Positions 44,689 to 54,223 of a DNA stretch of 64,000 bases are shown piece after piece. The stretch covers positions 1 through 64,000 of the forward strand of contig NZ_JAGHQT010000017.1 of the NCBI RefSeq assembly GCF_017744155.1, given 5' to 3'. The notes below the pieces were generated by a model. That model searched no databases. It saw only the letters and a program-made list of their open reading frames with translations, and was not told the origin of the DNA. Position 1 is the first letter of the stretch. Each line of letters opens with the position of its first letter. Source of the stretch: Endozoicomonas sp. G2_1. Its GTDB lineage: Bacteria > Pseudomonadota > Gammaproteobacteria > Enterobacterales > Alteromonadaceae. The translations under genes were made by a program, and so were the position numbers.

Positions 44689-47061
44689 TTAGAAAGTCTT
44701 TCTAAAGGTAACGCCAAAAGTGCGAGGTTGGTTGGTGCTAAAACCTAAACGGGCGCGACCACCGCGTTCGCGATCTAATGCTAGGTTGGCATTTTCATCG
44801 GTAAGGTTGTTAATGTAAGCGACCAATTCCCAATCGTCGTAAACCAACCCGGTACTAATATTGAAGATTTGATAGGCATCAAGCTCCAAATCTAAGCTGG
44901 TAAGTTCATTGCCAGTAGCGCCGCCAAATGCTAGACCAGAGCGAAAGTCACCGGCACCGGCAACTTGGTCACTCGGTTGAGTAATGCGATCGCCAACATA
45001 TTGTACAGACGCTGAAACATAGGTGTAGTCAGAGCCAAATAATGGTGTTGCTAAGTCATACGTACCAGCAATTGAAAATTGCAGTTCAGGTACTGATGCC
45101 AAGCGATTTCCGTCTTCAACACCACCTAATACTGCACCAGATGAATCAAGCACTGTTGAGTCGAACTCGGCTTCTAGTAATGAACCAGCGAAGGTTAGGT
45201 AAAGCTGCTCAGTTGCTTGACGCGTAACTTCAAACTCGACACCGCCAGTGTGAGCTTCAGGAACGTTAAACGAAATTCTCGATGAACATGAACCGGCATC
45301 TAGGGTCACTTGCAGGTTGTCGATTGAGGTATAAAATACCGCAACATTAGCGCTCCAACCTGATTTTTGTGCCTTTACGCCAACTTCATAGTTCGTTAAC
45401 TCTTCATCATCGTAGTCTTGAAAATCACCAAATACCGCTAAATCTTGCTGATTACACAAGCCTCGGTTAAGCGGGTCGTTTACACCACCAAGGCGGAAGC
45501 CTTGAGAGATTTGAGCATTTAAGTTTACGGTTTCGTTCAAGGTATAGTTGGCGATTAAACGCGAGGTAAAACCATCGGATTCAGTCGTGTCGGTTTGATC
45601 ATCCGCGTTAGAAAAAACGCCGCCTGTGGTAAAACGTCTGGTTTCTTCGTAATCGTAAAAACGGCTACCTAGCGTTACTACTAGCTTGTCAGTAACATCG
45701 TAATTGAATTCAGCAAAAAATGCCGTTTGCTCTAAATCGTAAGGCAAGCGCGAGTTAAACGGCGAGTCAGATGGGAAACCATTAGCCGCACCTGCTGAGG
45801 TACCTGCGCCCAAGACACTATCGGCGACTGCATCGTAGCCAGGCGTTGGCAAGAATTGGCTGTAGTCGCGTTGGGTGTCTGAGTAAAAAGCACCAACTAA
45901 CCATTGCAGTGGGCTGTCGGTGTTCGAGCTAAATCTCAGCTCGTACGTGTCTTGTTCAATTTGGGTCCTGTCGCGCAAGTTAGACGGCAATAACGCAGCT
46001 TGGTCAGGAAAGTCCAAATCAATACTAACACTACCAGTAAGAGCACTGGCATCGCGGCTCACTAAAATGTCTCGGTCGGTGTAACTATAAACAAAGGTCG
46101 CATCGAAACTGTCAAAATTGACTTCAGACGTTAAGTCAAAAATAGTTGTTTCGTCTTCAAAGCTCTCACTGAGCAATAAAAATTGCTCGCGCTCATTAAA
46201 GGTAATGGCCGGTCTTGTGGTGGTGAACGGATTAGCAAAAACATTAAACGCCTCTTGGCGATTGAAACCATCGGTTTCAATGTTTTGAAAGACGATACGT
46301 GGCGTAATGGTAACGTTATCTAGAGGTTGCCACTTCAGCGCGATACGACCACCACTGCGGTTGCCACTGTTGACGTCTTCGTCAAGGCCGTTTGGGGTGT
46401 GGGCATCAATAAAACCGGCATATTCAGTTGAATAGGCAACTGCGCGCAGGGCGAGTGTATTGTCAATTAATGGGATGTTGATCATGCCTTTAACATGACC
46501 ACCGGTTTCGCCGTCGGTTAAGGTGTTGAGGTTTGCTTCAAAACTGCCTTCAAAGGTGTCGAGTTCAGGCTGATTGGTAATGTAACGAACCGTACCACCG
46601 ATTGACCCTGAACCAAATAAGGTACCTTGAGGACCGCGCAAAGTTTCTACGCGGTTGAGATCGTATAAGTCGAGATCTGGCGTAAACAGCGACAGTGAAA
46701 TAACACTTTCATCGAGATAAACACCGACTTGTTCTTTTACCCCAGGTTGGTCGCGGACGATTTGACCAGCAGAAACACCGCGCAGTGCCACTTGGCTTTG
46801 ACCCGGACCTAGGTTTTGAATGGTTAAACCGGCAACGTTGCGAGATAACTCTTCTAAATTAGTTGCGCCAGCGCGTTCAATATCGGCTTGAGTTTGCGCA
46901 TTTACCGAAAACGGCACTTCTTTAATACTTGCGGCCCGTTTAGTTGCTGTGACAACAATCTTTTCAACGTCTTTCTCGTTAGCGTCTTGGGCAAATAACG
47001 GTGTTGATAACGTACCCAGTGCTGCACTGATCAATATAGGCAATCGAGCTTTTTTTAACAT
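44689..47061 (-). CDS. TonB-dependent outer-membrane receptor
   Basis: 790 residues. A signal peptide (about 1-24, ending LFAQ) precedes a TonB-box-like segment EKIVVTATK. The plug domain (about 45-160) includes LSRNVAGLTI, VALRGVS and VETLRGPQGTLFGSGSIGGTVRYI. A 22-strand barrel follows, with the typical terminal aromatic in GVTFRKTF. An AAGGAA ribosome site lies before the ATG. No siderophore synthesis or ABC genes are adjacent; the ligand may be iron-chelate, vitamin or carbohydrate. The 229-base leader upstream is A/T-rich, and I cannot identify a clear operator in it. Confidence 0.94.
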   Translation of the reverse strand: MLKKARLPILISAALGTLSTPLFAQDANEKDVEKIVVTATKRAASIKEVPFSVNAQTQADIERAGATNLEELSRNVAGLTIQNLGPGQSQVALRGVSAGQIVRDQPGVKEQVGVYLDESVISLSLFTPDLDLYDLNRVETLRGPQGTLFGSGSIGGTVRYITNQPELDTFEGSFEANLNTLTDGETGGHVKGMINIPLIDNTLALRAVAYSTEYAGFIDAHTPNGLDEDVNSGNRSGGRIALKWQPLDNVTITPRIVFQNIETDGFNRQEAFNVFANPFTTTRPAITFNEREQFLLLSESFEDETTIFDLTSEVNFDSFDATFVYSYTDRDILVSRDASALTGSVSIDLDFPDQAALLPSNLRDRTQIEQDTYELRFSSNTDSPLQWLVGAFYSDTQRDYSQFLPTPGYDAVADSVLGAGTSAGAANGFPSDSPFNSRLPYDLEQTAFFAEFNYDVTDKLVVTLGSRFYDYEETRRFTTGGVFSNADDQTDTTESDGFTSRLIANYTLNETVNLNAQISQGFRLGGVNDPLNRGLCNQQDLAVFGDFQDYDDEELTNYEVGVKAQKSGWSANVAVFYTSIDNLQVTLDAGSCSSRISFNVPEAHTGGVEFEVTRQATEQLYLTFAGSLLEAEFDSTVLDSSGAVLGGVEDGNRLASVPELQFSIAGTYDLATPLFGSDYTYVSASVQYVGDRITQPSDQVAGAGDFRSGLAFGGATGNELTSLDLELDAYQIFNISTGLVYDDWELVAYINNLTDENANLALDRERGGRARLGFSTNQPRTFGVTFRKTF

Positions 47062-47290
47062 GTTTATTCCTTGGGGAGTCTCTGAATTCTTTATTGTTTA
47101 AAAATAATTTTAGGAATGTCTTGTTATTGTTATGTAAATTCTTAAAACGACCTATATATAAAATAATCAAAGGTGAAACTCAATGGTTTTTTATATAAAA
47201 AAAGTGAATAAATATTTATGTATGGGTGTTTGGTTGAATTTTGTACGTTATTGACTTGGAATTATTGGGAAAGTTAACGAGAGGGCTGTT

Positions 47291-47653
47291 TTATTGAGAC
47301 TTTTTGTCTGAGTTGTTAAATGAACTGGGCAGTACGTCGACACCAACCCATTTACCGGCTTTGATGATTATTGGTAAGGTGATTGGCGCAAATGGCAACA
47401 CAGCTACAACGCCAATACCTAAGCCTTTTAAGACATCGAGAAATTGCTGATTAGCAAATTTCATCTCTTCAACGCTTGCTTGTTTTACCGTATAGCGTCG
47501 ATAAATATCGAGCATTTCTTTGGTTTCGACAGTTTCTTGGGCAAGGGCAAACTTTACGCGAATTAATTGGCGACGCAATTTAATCGTTTGTCGTCGTTTA
47601 CCAATAACAATGACGCGCTTTGGCGCGCGAAAAATGTGAACCCAGATCCGCAT
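47291..47653 (-). CDS. LETM1-like domain protein
   Basis: 120 residues. The C-terminal segment GVVAVLPFAPITLPIIIKAG followed by VDVLPSSF resembles the LETM1 core (a Pro-flanked hydrophobic helix ending in LPS-x-F). The N-terminal half is strongly basic. In mitochondria LETM1 family proteins affect K+/H+ or Ca2+ exchange and ribosome binding; bacterial relatives are uncharacterised. The ATG start is one base after the stop of the upstream EamA gene, so the two form an operon. It might be peripheral or single-pass at the membrane. Confidence 0.7.
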   Translation of the reverse strand: MRIWVHIFRAPKRVIVIGKRRQTIKLRRQLIRVKFALAQETVETKEMLDIYRRYTVKQASVEEMKFANQQFLDVLKGLGIGVVAVLPFAPITLPIIIKAGKWVGVDVLPSSFNNSDKKSQ

Positions 47654-47654
47654 A

Positions 47655-48551
47655 TTAAGATAATTTTGCCGTGCTTAGTCTTGGTTTTATCACACCTGTG
47701 GTTAAACCAACACCGAGTAGAATAAAGCTGCAACCTAACAGCATCGACAAATTAAACGCTTCCGATAATATCAGCCAGCCCCAAAAAACGCCAAAAGCTG
47801 GAATTAAATAGGTCACTGACATGGTTTTGGCTGGGCCGATTTGGCTGATTAATCTAAAGAATAAAATGTAGGCGATACCTGTACAGACCACGCCGAGTAA
47901 TATCGCCGACCAAATTGCTTGTTGTGATGGCATTGATTGCGGCAAGAAAAATAGACTCAGTGGTACCAGTACTATACTGCCACTTATTTGACTGCCGGTT
48001 GCAAGCGCTAGTGGACTGACCGCTGATAAGTATTTTTTAGTGTAATTGGCTGAAATGCCATAGCACAAGGTGGCTCCCAAAACAAAAAGCACAGGCCATA
48101 TACTGGTGTTATTTGAGCCGCCTTGAAGCTTGTCAAAGACCAATAAGTAAACGCCAATAAAGCCAACAACTAAGCCAACGACCGCGGTTTTGGACATTTT
48201 ATCTTTAAGCCAAAGATAAGCGACAATAGCGCCAAACATCGGTGTGGTCGCGTTGAGGATAGAACTGACGCCAGCTGACAAACTGAGTGTTGCGTAGCCG
48301 TAAAATAGAAACGGAATTGCGGTGTTAAACAGGCCAACAATAAAAATATGTCGATAGTAACCATGATATGCACTGGCTTGTTTTCGAATAAACAGCAATG
48401 GCAGTAAAAATAGTGCCGCGATCGATGTTCTCAATGCCATAAAAACAATTGGGCCAAACTCTGGACTGCCAATGCGCATAAACATAAACGACGCGCCCCA
48501 AATGGCAGCGAGTAACATAAGTTCAAAAGAAGCCGAACGAGTCATGATCAT
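47655..48551 (-). CDS. EamA-family (DMT) transporter
   Basis: 298 residues with ten predicted membrane helices in two EamA repeats. The first contains LLAAIWGASFMFMRIG near the start, and the second contains YILFFRLISQIGPAKTMSVTYLIP (core QIGPAKTMSVTYLIP), the common pattern of the RhaT/EamA group. The substrate is unknown. The ATG at 48551 is followed by a second ATG two codons later, and either could start. It is co-transcribed with the LETM1-like gene. Confidence 0.87.
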   Translation of the reverse strand: MIMTRSASFELMLLAAIWGASFMFMRIGSPEFGPIVFMALRTSIAALFLLPLLFIRKQASAYHGYYRHIFIVGLFNTAIPFLFYGYATLSLSAGVSSILNATTPMFGAIVAYLWLKDKMSKTAVVGLVVGFIGVYLLVFDKLQGGSNNTSIWPVLFVLGATLCYGISANYTKKYLSAVSPLALATGSQISGSIVLVPLSLFFLPQSMPSQQAIWSAILLGVVCTGIAYILFFRLISQIGPAKTMSVTYLIPAFGVFWGWLILSEAFNLSMLLGCSFILLGVGLTTGVIKPRLSTAKLS

Positions 48552-48579
48552 AATAAAAGCGCGTGTATTCGTTAGTATT

Positions 48580-49350
48580 TTAAGAGTTAGTTATTGGCGT
48601 GATTTCCGTCACTAGAATATCTTCTAAGCCCGTCATGTGCCAGCTAATATTGAGCTGATAAAGTTGCATACCATAATGTTTTTCATCGATTTTACCTTGT
48701 TTGTATGCCGGCCTTGGGTCTTGACAAAGTACTTGCTCAATTAATGTTTTGAGTTCAGGGTGATTCTTGTGATATTGACCTAGCTGGGTTAATGCGTGTT
48801 CGGTAAACGAGACCTGTTTTTGCCTACTCGGTTCAGTTTGCGCGTAACCTGCTTTGGCGTCGACGATTGCATCGCTGTAAGGTACGTATGGCTTAATGTC
48901 CAGTATTGGCGTTTGGTCTAATAGATCCAAACCAGAGACAATTAATTTCAGCGGTGTTTGTTTGGTTGCTGGCAATACTTGTTCAAGTTTAACCACCGAC
49001 ATGCCAATAGGGTTTGGCCTAAATGTTGAGCGTGAAGCCAATACGCCGATTTTTTCGTTACCGCCAAGGCGAGGCGGCCGAATTAAGGGTTTCCAGCCCT
49101 GTGCCTGAGTGCCGTGAAAAACAAATACCAACCACAAGTGACTAAATTGACTTAAACCTCTGACCATGTCTGGGTTGTCAAAACCTTTTTCAAAGATAAT
49201 TTCGCCTTTTGCGGCATTCGCTAAGCCGGGTTGACGCGGTATCGCGAACTTCTCTGCAAAAGGGGAATGCACGCAGGCAATTGGCGTTAAGGTTAAAGGC
49301 TCGGCACCTGCCTCTTGAGCGCAGTTTTGATTGGTCATCTTATCCGTCAT
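48580..49350 (-). CDS. trmO: tRNA (adenine(37)-N6)-methyltransferase TrmO (TsaA/YaeB)
   Basis: The family core starts about 15 residues into the protein: PIACVHSPFAEKFAIPRQPG, then PPRLGGNEKIGVLASRSTFRPNPIGMSVV, and ILDIKPYVPYSD. The E. coli enzyme, which methylates t6A37 to m6t6A in tRNA-Thr, has 235 residues. The open frame extends to 49416, overlapping rcsF by 32 bases without any ribosome site. ATGs at 49350 and 49338 avoid the overlap and are nearer the family length; the one at 49350 is chosen tentatively. Around them the DNA has near-repeats of GATAAGATGAC. rcsF-trmO adjacency is the same in E. coli. Confidence 0.88.
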   Translation of the reverse strand: MTDKMTNQNCAQEAGAEPLTLTPIACVHSPFAEKFAIPRQPGLANAAKGEIIFEKGFDNPDMVRGLSQFSHLWLVFVFHGTQAQGWKPLIRPPRLGGNEKIGVLASRSTFRPNPIGMSVVKLEQVLPATKQTPLKLIVSGLDLLDQTPILDIKPYVPYSDAIVDAKAGYAQTEPSRQKQVSFTEHALTQLGQYHKNHPELKTLIEQVLCQDPRPAYKQGKIDEKHYGMQLYQLNISWHMTGLEDILVTEITPITNS

Positions 49351-49384
49351 CTTATTCGTTATCTTATCGCTCGGTGCTTGGTCG

Positions 49385-49759
49385 TTACTCACTAGCAACT
49401 TGGTATGCTTGACCATAACAGACGATATTGGCGTGGCAGGCTTTTGTTTGAATCTCTACGCAGCTCGAAAATACAATGGCGTTAGCTCCTTGTTCGAAAG
49501 CGTTGCGCCTTGCCATTGTGCGCGCCTGAAGCTTATCTGGTATTGCGTGATGAGGCTTTTCTTGGCAATTATCCCCTTCAACCAAACCAATGAGTTTGTG
49601 CTGCGTGGGCAAATCAGCGATACGTTCGTAGATAGTGACTTGGCTTGGCGCAAAGTAGTGACGAAAGTTTTCTGCGTCTAGATTAGTGGTCACTTTAGTT
49701 ATTGGCGCACAGCTGACGAGCAGTAGCGTTAAAGCCGATAGGGCTAGTGATTTGATCAT
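49385..49759 (-). CDS. rcsF: Rcs stress-sensor lipoprotein RcsF
   Basis: 124 residues. The lipobox LLVSC gives a lipidated Cys at about 17. The mature domain has the RcsF cysteine pattern GDNCQ, FSSCVEI, KACHANIVCYGQA, which in E. coli forms two nested disulfides. RcsF senses envelope damage from the outer membrane and signals to the Rcs phosphorelay. Gene order rcsF-trmO supports the call. Whether the rest of the Rcs system exists in this organism cannot be judged here. Residues after the lipobox are shorter than in E. coli (134 residues overall). Confidence 0.85.
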   Translation of the reverse strand: MIKSLALSALTLLLVSCAPITKVTTNLDAENFRHYFAPSQVTIYERIADLPTQHKLIGLVEGDNCQEKPHHAIPDKLQARTMARRNAFEQGANAIVFSSCVEIQTKACHANIVCYGQAYQVASE

Positions 49760-49881
49760 AGTGTGTTATGTACGGTGTATTAAGTGATGAAGAAACTCGA
49801 TAGCCGAGAATTGTAACGGTTATCGATAAAATAAACAGTAAGGTTTTTGTCATTATATTTGCAAATTATGGCAACAAGCCG

Positions 49882-50355
49882 TTATAGCCAACGTCTGACT
49901 TGACGACAATAATCATCAAAATCCGAGAACTTTTGTCGTAGTACGCCTTCTTCAGGAGTGATTTGAAAAACATTGATATAGACGACGAACAGCGGACAAG
50001 CTAGCAGGGCTAGTAAGCTGTTTAGATAGCAACAAACCGCCATTAACACTAACAAAAAACCGAGATACATTGGGTTACGAGTAAATTTATAAACTCCAGT
50101 GATCACCAGCTGTTTGGCTTGTGCTGGTTGTGTTGGGTTGACGGTTGTTTTTGCTTGGTTAAAAGCCAAGACGCCAGCAAGGGCAACCAGCACACCAGTG
50201 CAAAGCAACAGTATTGCCAGCACGATAGCGATTGACTGTTCGAGCCAAGGATAAGGTAGTGAATATGCCAAACCATATGCAACCAGCGCGAATAGCACTA
50301 GCACTGCAAGTGGGGGTATTTTCAGTTGCAAATATTCAAAAACTGAGCTGGCCAT
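49882..50355 (-). CDS. Isoprenylcysteine carboxyl methyltransferase-like membrane protein
   Basis: 157 residues with four hydrophobic segments. The C-terminal half carries the ICMT/phospholipid N-methyltransferase signature YKFTRNPMYLGFLLVL and a closing TPEEGVLRQKFSDFDDYCRQVRRWL (core EEGVLRQKFSDFDDYC). Homologues methylate lipids or small hydrophobic substrates with SAM at the membrane; the bacterial substrate is unknown. Start ATG at 50353-50355. It is separated from rcsF by 122 bases that show no clear feature. Confidence 0.85.
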   Translation of the reverse strand: MASSVFEYLQLKIPPLAVLVLFALVAYGLAYSLPYPWLEQSIAIVLAILLLCTGVLVALAGVLAFNQAKTTVNPTQPAQAKQLVITGVYKFTRNPMYLGFLLVLMAVCCYLNSLLALLACPLFVVYINVFQITPEEGVLRQKFSDFDDYCRQVRRWL

Positions 50356-50417
50356 ATCACTACCTGATCTTTCGTTTATTGGTTAATTACGTCTTATTGA
50401 TAGTTACTTCGGTGTGA

Positions 50418-51206
50418 TCAGTCACCACTCACCATATCACCAATACTGCCGAGTACTGAACCTTCGCCTTGGCGACTGCCGCCAACTTTTGGCGCGTGTT
50501 CTATAATCCGATCGGCAAGGCGAGAGAATGGCAAACTTTGAATCCATACTTTGCCGTGACCGCGAAGTGTCGCCATAAACAAGCCTTCACCGCCAAAGAA
50601 CATACTCTTAAGGCCTTTGGTCATTTCAATGTCGTAATCAATGCCACTGCTGAAGGCAACCAAGCAACCGGTGTCTAAGCGCAGGGTTTCGCCATTGAGC
50701 TCTTTTTCAATTACGGTACCGCCAGCGTGAATAAAGGCCATGCCGTCGCCTTGTAAGTGCTCTAAAATAAAGCCTTCACCGCCAAAAAAGCCACTACCGA
50801 GTTTGCGATTAAAAGCAATGTCTATTTTGGTACCTAGCGCTGCGCACAAAAACGAATCTTTTTGACAGGTAATTTCACCGCCAATTTCTGCCATGTTAAT
50901 TGGTACAATTGAGCCAGGGAAAGGGGCGGCGAAAGCGACCCGCTTTTTGCCTTGACCACAATGAGTAAAGTGAGTCATAAACAACGACTCGCCACTGATC
51001 ATGCGCTTGCCAGCAGAGAATAATTTGCTCATAAAGCCTTGGTTGACCTCAGAGCCATCACCCATTTTTGCTTCAAAGCTGATGCCTTCTTCCATGTAAT
51101 TCATTGCGCCTGCTTCAGCGATCACGGTTTCACCGGGGTCGAGTTCAATTTCGACCATTTGCATGGAATGGCCAATAATTTCGTAATCAATTTCGTGACA
51201 TTGCAT
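50418..51206 (-). CDS. TIGR00266/AIM24 family protein
   Basis: 262 residues of beta-rich sequence with repeated glycine turns. Segments such as [43 protein letters not shown] and [21 protein letters not shown] place it in the AIM24/TIGR00266 family (COG2013), related in fold to tubby C-terminal-like domains. No signal peptide or membrane segment is visible. The biological role in bacteria is unknown. A CAGGAGCAGG ribosome site precedes the ATG. It stands alone, 62 bases before the ICMT-like gene on the same strand. Confidence 0.9.
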   Translation of the reverse strand: MQCHEIDYEIIGHSMQMVEIELDPGETVIAEAGAMNYMEEGISFEAKMGDGSEVNQGFMSKLFSAGKRMISGESLFMTHFTHCGQGKKRVAFAAPFPGSIVPINMAEIGGEITCQKDSFLCAALGTKIDIAFNRKLGSGFFGGEGFILEHLQGDGMAFIHAGGTVIEKELNGETLRLDTGCLVAFSSGIDYDIEMTKGLKSMFFGGEGLFMATLRGHGKVWIQSLPFSRLADRIIEHAPKVGGSRQGEGSVLGSIGDMVSGD

Positions 51207-51411
51207 AACCTGCTCCTGTTGTTGCAGTTAGATTTATCCTGCTGATACGTTAATGTTTTTTCGATGATTTAGATAGCCTTTTAGTGTTACAGGGTGTTAA
51301 ATCGACAATTGGTCAGCTGTAGTCATAAATAATGAAATTTTATTGGCCTTGAGATAGTCTCTTTTGGTACCCATAAAAAATAGTAACTTTTCGTTTTACA
51401 GGAATAACATC

Positions 51412-52254
51412 ATGAGTGATAACAGAGTATACACACCGCCCAAAGTATGGACTTGGGACAGTGAAAGTGGTGGCAAGTTCGCCAATATTAATCGACCTAT
51501 TTCTGGCGCAACCCATGATAAAGACTTGCCGGTAGGTAAGCATCCATTTCAACTTTACTCAATGGGCACGCCAAACGGTGTCAAAGTTACTATTCTGTTG
51601 GAAGAGTTATTGGCACTTGGTATCAAAGAAGCCGAATACGACGCTTGGTTAATTGATATTACCGAAGGCCACCAATTCTCGTCAGGGTTTGTTGATGTTA
51701 ACCCTAACTCAAAAATACCAGCCTTGATGGATCACAGCACTGAAACGCCAACTCGCATTTTTGAGTCTGGTGCGATTATGATGTATCTAGCAGAAAAGTT
51801 TGATGTGTTATTGCCGAGCAATGGCGCGGCGAGAGCAGAGTGCTTGTCTTGGCTATTTTGGCAAATGGGCAGCGCGCCATTTTTGGGTGGTGGTTTTGGG
51901 CATTTTTATGCGTATGCACCAGAGAAATACGAATACCCAATTAACCGTTACGCGATGGAAGTAAAACGTCAACTAGATGTCTTAGATAAGCGTTTGGCTA
52001 ACAACACTTACTTGTGTGGCGATGATTACACCATTGCCGATATTGCTGTATTTTCTTGGTACGGTGCTTTGGTACAAGGCAAGCTCTACGAAGCAGCGGA
52101 ATTTTTATCAGTAGATAGCTATAAACACCTCAATCGCTGGACTGAGCAAATAGCTGCCCGTGAAGCGGTAAAACGCGGCATTAAAGTAAATCGCTTTTGG
52201 GGCGAAGAAGACGAGCAGGTGCCAGAGCGTCACGATGCTAGCGACTTAGACTAA
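51412..52254 (+). CDS. yghU: Glutathione S-transferase, YghU type
   Basis: 280 residues from the ATG at 51412 (CAGGAA site 6 bases upstream); the frame opens earlier, at 51364, but without family similarity. The N-terminal extension TPPKVWTWDSESGGKFANINRP is diagnostic of YghU/YfcG-like GSTs. A thioredoxin-like domain (about 45-130, with MGTPNGVKVTILLEEL and the ESGAIMMYLAEK glutathione motif) and an all-helical domain follow. E. coli YghU (288 residues) binds two glutathiones and has disulfide-bond reductase activity. It is monocistronic. Confidence 0.92.
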   Translation: MSDNRVYTPPKVWTWDSESGGKFANINRPISGATHDKDLPVGKHPFQLYSMGTPNGVKVTILLEELLALGIKEAEYDAWLIDITEGHQFSSGFVDVNPNSKIPALMDHSTETPTRIFESGAIMMYLAEKFDVLLPSNGAARAECLSWLFWQMGSAPFLGGGFGHFYAYAPEKYEYPINRYAMEVKRQLDVLDKRLANNTYLCGDDYTIADIAVFSWYGALVQGKLYEAAEFLSVDSYKHLNRWTEQIAAREAVKRGIKVNRFWGEEDEQVPERHDASDLD

Positions 52255-52354
52255 GTCGGTTATTTTAGGCATAAACTCGGTGCTATAGTGTTTTCTCACT
52301 GAGTTTATGCCAAAGTATATATATTATACTGAGTAGATAACAATGGGATCTTGA

Positions 52355-53275
52355 GTGTTTAGTCAAAACTCCGAAGATTTAGTGGCAATTTTTAGTGAAA
52401 TGCTAGAACGCTCGCTAAACCCAGTCTGTGTTCTCAATCAAGAATATCAATACATTTATTGCAATAGCGAAATGGCTAACTTGATTGGCTTACCCATTGA
52501 GCAGATATTGTCTCGAACACCAGCACAAGTGCTGCGCCAAGCGCATGATGAACACAAAGGTATCGCTGTTGACCAAGGCGATTTCAAAACGTGGATGTCA
52601 ATTAAAGAGTGCCGTTTACGCAATTTAGAAGAAAGCGAGTTTTTTACGCATACGGTTGACGATAAGCACTACAAGATGAACCGCATTCGTTTGTCTTCTG
52701 GTGAACATGTGATTGTTGGCACCGATATTACCGACCTAAAACACACACAAGTAGAGCTTGAACAAGCGTTATCTGAACTCGATACGTTAGCGCATACCTG
52801 TGATTTAACTGATATCCCCAATCGACGCCATTTTATGTTAAAAGTTGAGGAAGAGTTTCGCCGCGCTAAGCGTTATCGCTCTGAATTTTCAATTGTATTG
52901 GCAGATATCGATTACTTTAAGCGGATTAACGATACTTATGGTCACGATATTGGTGATAAAGCGCTTCAACACTTTGCAGCACTCATTGCCAATGCGATTC
53001 GAACCACCGATATGCTTGGCCGTATTGGCGGTGAAGAATTTGCGATTTTAATGCCCAACACTGATTTAGCTGATGCCAGTATTTTCGCCAACCGTTTACG
53101 CCAAAAAATTGAAAAATCGCCATTTTTGCTCGATAACGGTCAACACTTGTCGATGACTGCATCGTTTGGTGTCAGTGAGTATCGAAAAACAGACCAAGAA
53201 GAATTATTGATGTTTTCGCGTGCCGATAAACGGCTATACAAGGCCAAAGCGTCTGGCCGCAATCAAGTGTGCTAG
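52355..53275 (+). CDS. PAS-GGDEF diguanylate cyclase
   Basis: 306 residues, cytoplasmic, with no membrane segments. An N-terminal PAS domain (about 10-130, NPVCVLNQEYQYIYCNSEMA) is followed by a GGDEF domain (about 145-306). The active site is GGEEF in GRIGGEEFAIL, and the inhibitory RxxD (RTTD) is in place five residues earlier, so an active, product-inhibited cyclase is expected. The start is a GTG with a GGGA stretch 7 bases upstream. Its stop overlaps the convergent LysR gene by 4 bases. Confidence 0.9.
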   Translation: MFSQNSEDLVAIFSEMLERSLNPVCVLNQEYQYIYCNSEMANLIGLPIEQILSRTPAQVLRQAHDEHKGIAVDQGDFKTWMSIKECRLRNLEESEFFTHTVDDKHYKMNRIRLSSGEHVIVGTDITDLKHTQVELEQALSELDTLAHTCDLTDIPNRRHFMLKVEEEFRRAKRYRSEFSIVLADIDYFKRINDTYGHDIGDKALQHFAALIANAIRTTDMLGRIGGEEFAILMPNTDLADASIFANRLRQKIEKSPFLLDNGQHLSMTASFGVSEYRKTDQEELLMFSRADKRLYKAKASGRNQVC

Positions 53276-54192
53276 GTCAATTTTACCTTATGCTCAAGTT
53301 GGTTTTGCAGTGATTGACACTTTTCTTGTAGAAAATCACGTAGTAACCTCATTGCTGGCGTAATCAATTGCCGGCTTGGACACACCAGCCAAAGTTCAGT
53401 TTGTCGCGCTTGATACTCGGGTAACAGCTGCACTAATTTATCCGACAATAAGTCATCGGCAATATCGAGCGCAGATTTCACTGCAACACCTTTACCTGCA
53501 ACACACCAACGGCGTACTAAATCACCGTCGTTAGCGCTGCGGTCACCTTTTATTTTAATTTTAGTAGTTTGACCGTCGCGATCAAACTGCCAAATATCGT
53601 GAATGATGTCGTAGAGCTGGTAAAACAAACCATTGTGTTCTGCCAAGTCTTTTGGTTGGCTTGGTTGACCGTGTTTGGCGATATAATCAGGGCTGGCACA
53701 TAAAATACCGGGAACATCGCAAATCTTAAAGCCATACAAATTGCTATCAGTTGGCGAGCCATAGCGCAGTGCCATATCAACGGCGTCGCGATAAAAGTCG
53801 ATATTGCTGTCACTAATATTTACTTTAACACTGATTTTAGGGTGCAACTCGATAAATTCATCTAACCACGGCACCAATAAATTTCGCCCCAAGTCTGACG
53901 ATGCCGCGATTCTTAATTCACCTTCAATATTGGCTTGCTCACCTTTGGCGTTTTGCTCTGCTTGGTTGAGTAAATTTAGTGCTTGCTGGCACTCGGGCAG
54001 GTAGCGCTCACCTGCTGGCGATAGCCGTAACTGACGGGTTGTGCGAATAAATAGCTCGGTCCCTAGCATTTTTTCAACGCGTTTTACCGCAGCACTCGCC
54101 GTTGCCGTGCGCATATCTAAGTGAGTTGCCGCGGCAGTAATACTTTTAAATTCCGCTACTTTCAAAATAACTTGTAAGTCTTCAATTAACAT
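53272..54192 (-). CDS. LysR-family transcriptional regulator
   Basis: 306 residues. The winged helix-turn-helix (about 5-62, FKSITAAATHLDMRTATASAAVKRVE) is followed by an effector domain (about 90-295). It belongs to the subgroup with CrgA-like spacing (RTTRQLRLSPAGERYLPECQ). It is divergent from the oxidoreductase gene at 54300, with an 8-bp perfect inverted repeat between them, so it probably controls that gene and itself. The inducer is unknown. Confidence 0.9.
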   Translation of the reverse strand: MLIEDLQVILKVAEFKSITAAATHLDMRTATASAAVKRVEKMLGTELFIRTTRQLRLSPAGERYLPECQQALNLLNQAEQNAKGEQANIEGELRIAASSDLGRNLLVPWLDEFIELHPKISVKVNISDSNIDFYRDAVDMALRYGSPTDSNLYGFKICDVPGILCASPDYIAKHGQPSQPKDLAEHNGLFYQLYDIIHDIWQFDRDGQTTKIKIKGDRSANDGDLVRRWCVAGKGVAVKSALDIADDLLSDKLVQLLPEYQARQTELWLVCPSRQLITPAMRLLRDFLQEKCQSLQNQLEHKVKLT

Positions 54193-54202
54193 TATCTAAA
54201 AA

Positions 54203-54223
54203 TATTTGAAAATAATTCAAATA
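54203..54223. promoter_or_regulatory. Inverted repeat between the LysR gene and the oxidoreductase
   Basis: TATTTGAA, AATAA, TTCAAATA is a perfect 8-bp repeat with a 5-base spacer and contains the T-N11-A form of LysR sites (T..A within ATTTGAAAATAATTCAAAT). It lies 10 bases before the LysR start and 77 bases before the other gene. Confidence 0.55.

Noticed and set aside
49331-49681. 116-residue plus-strand frame opposite rcsF and trmO
   Set aside because: It is entirely antisense to two recognised genes, with no ribosome site and no family resemblance.
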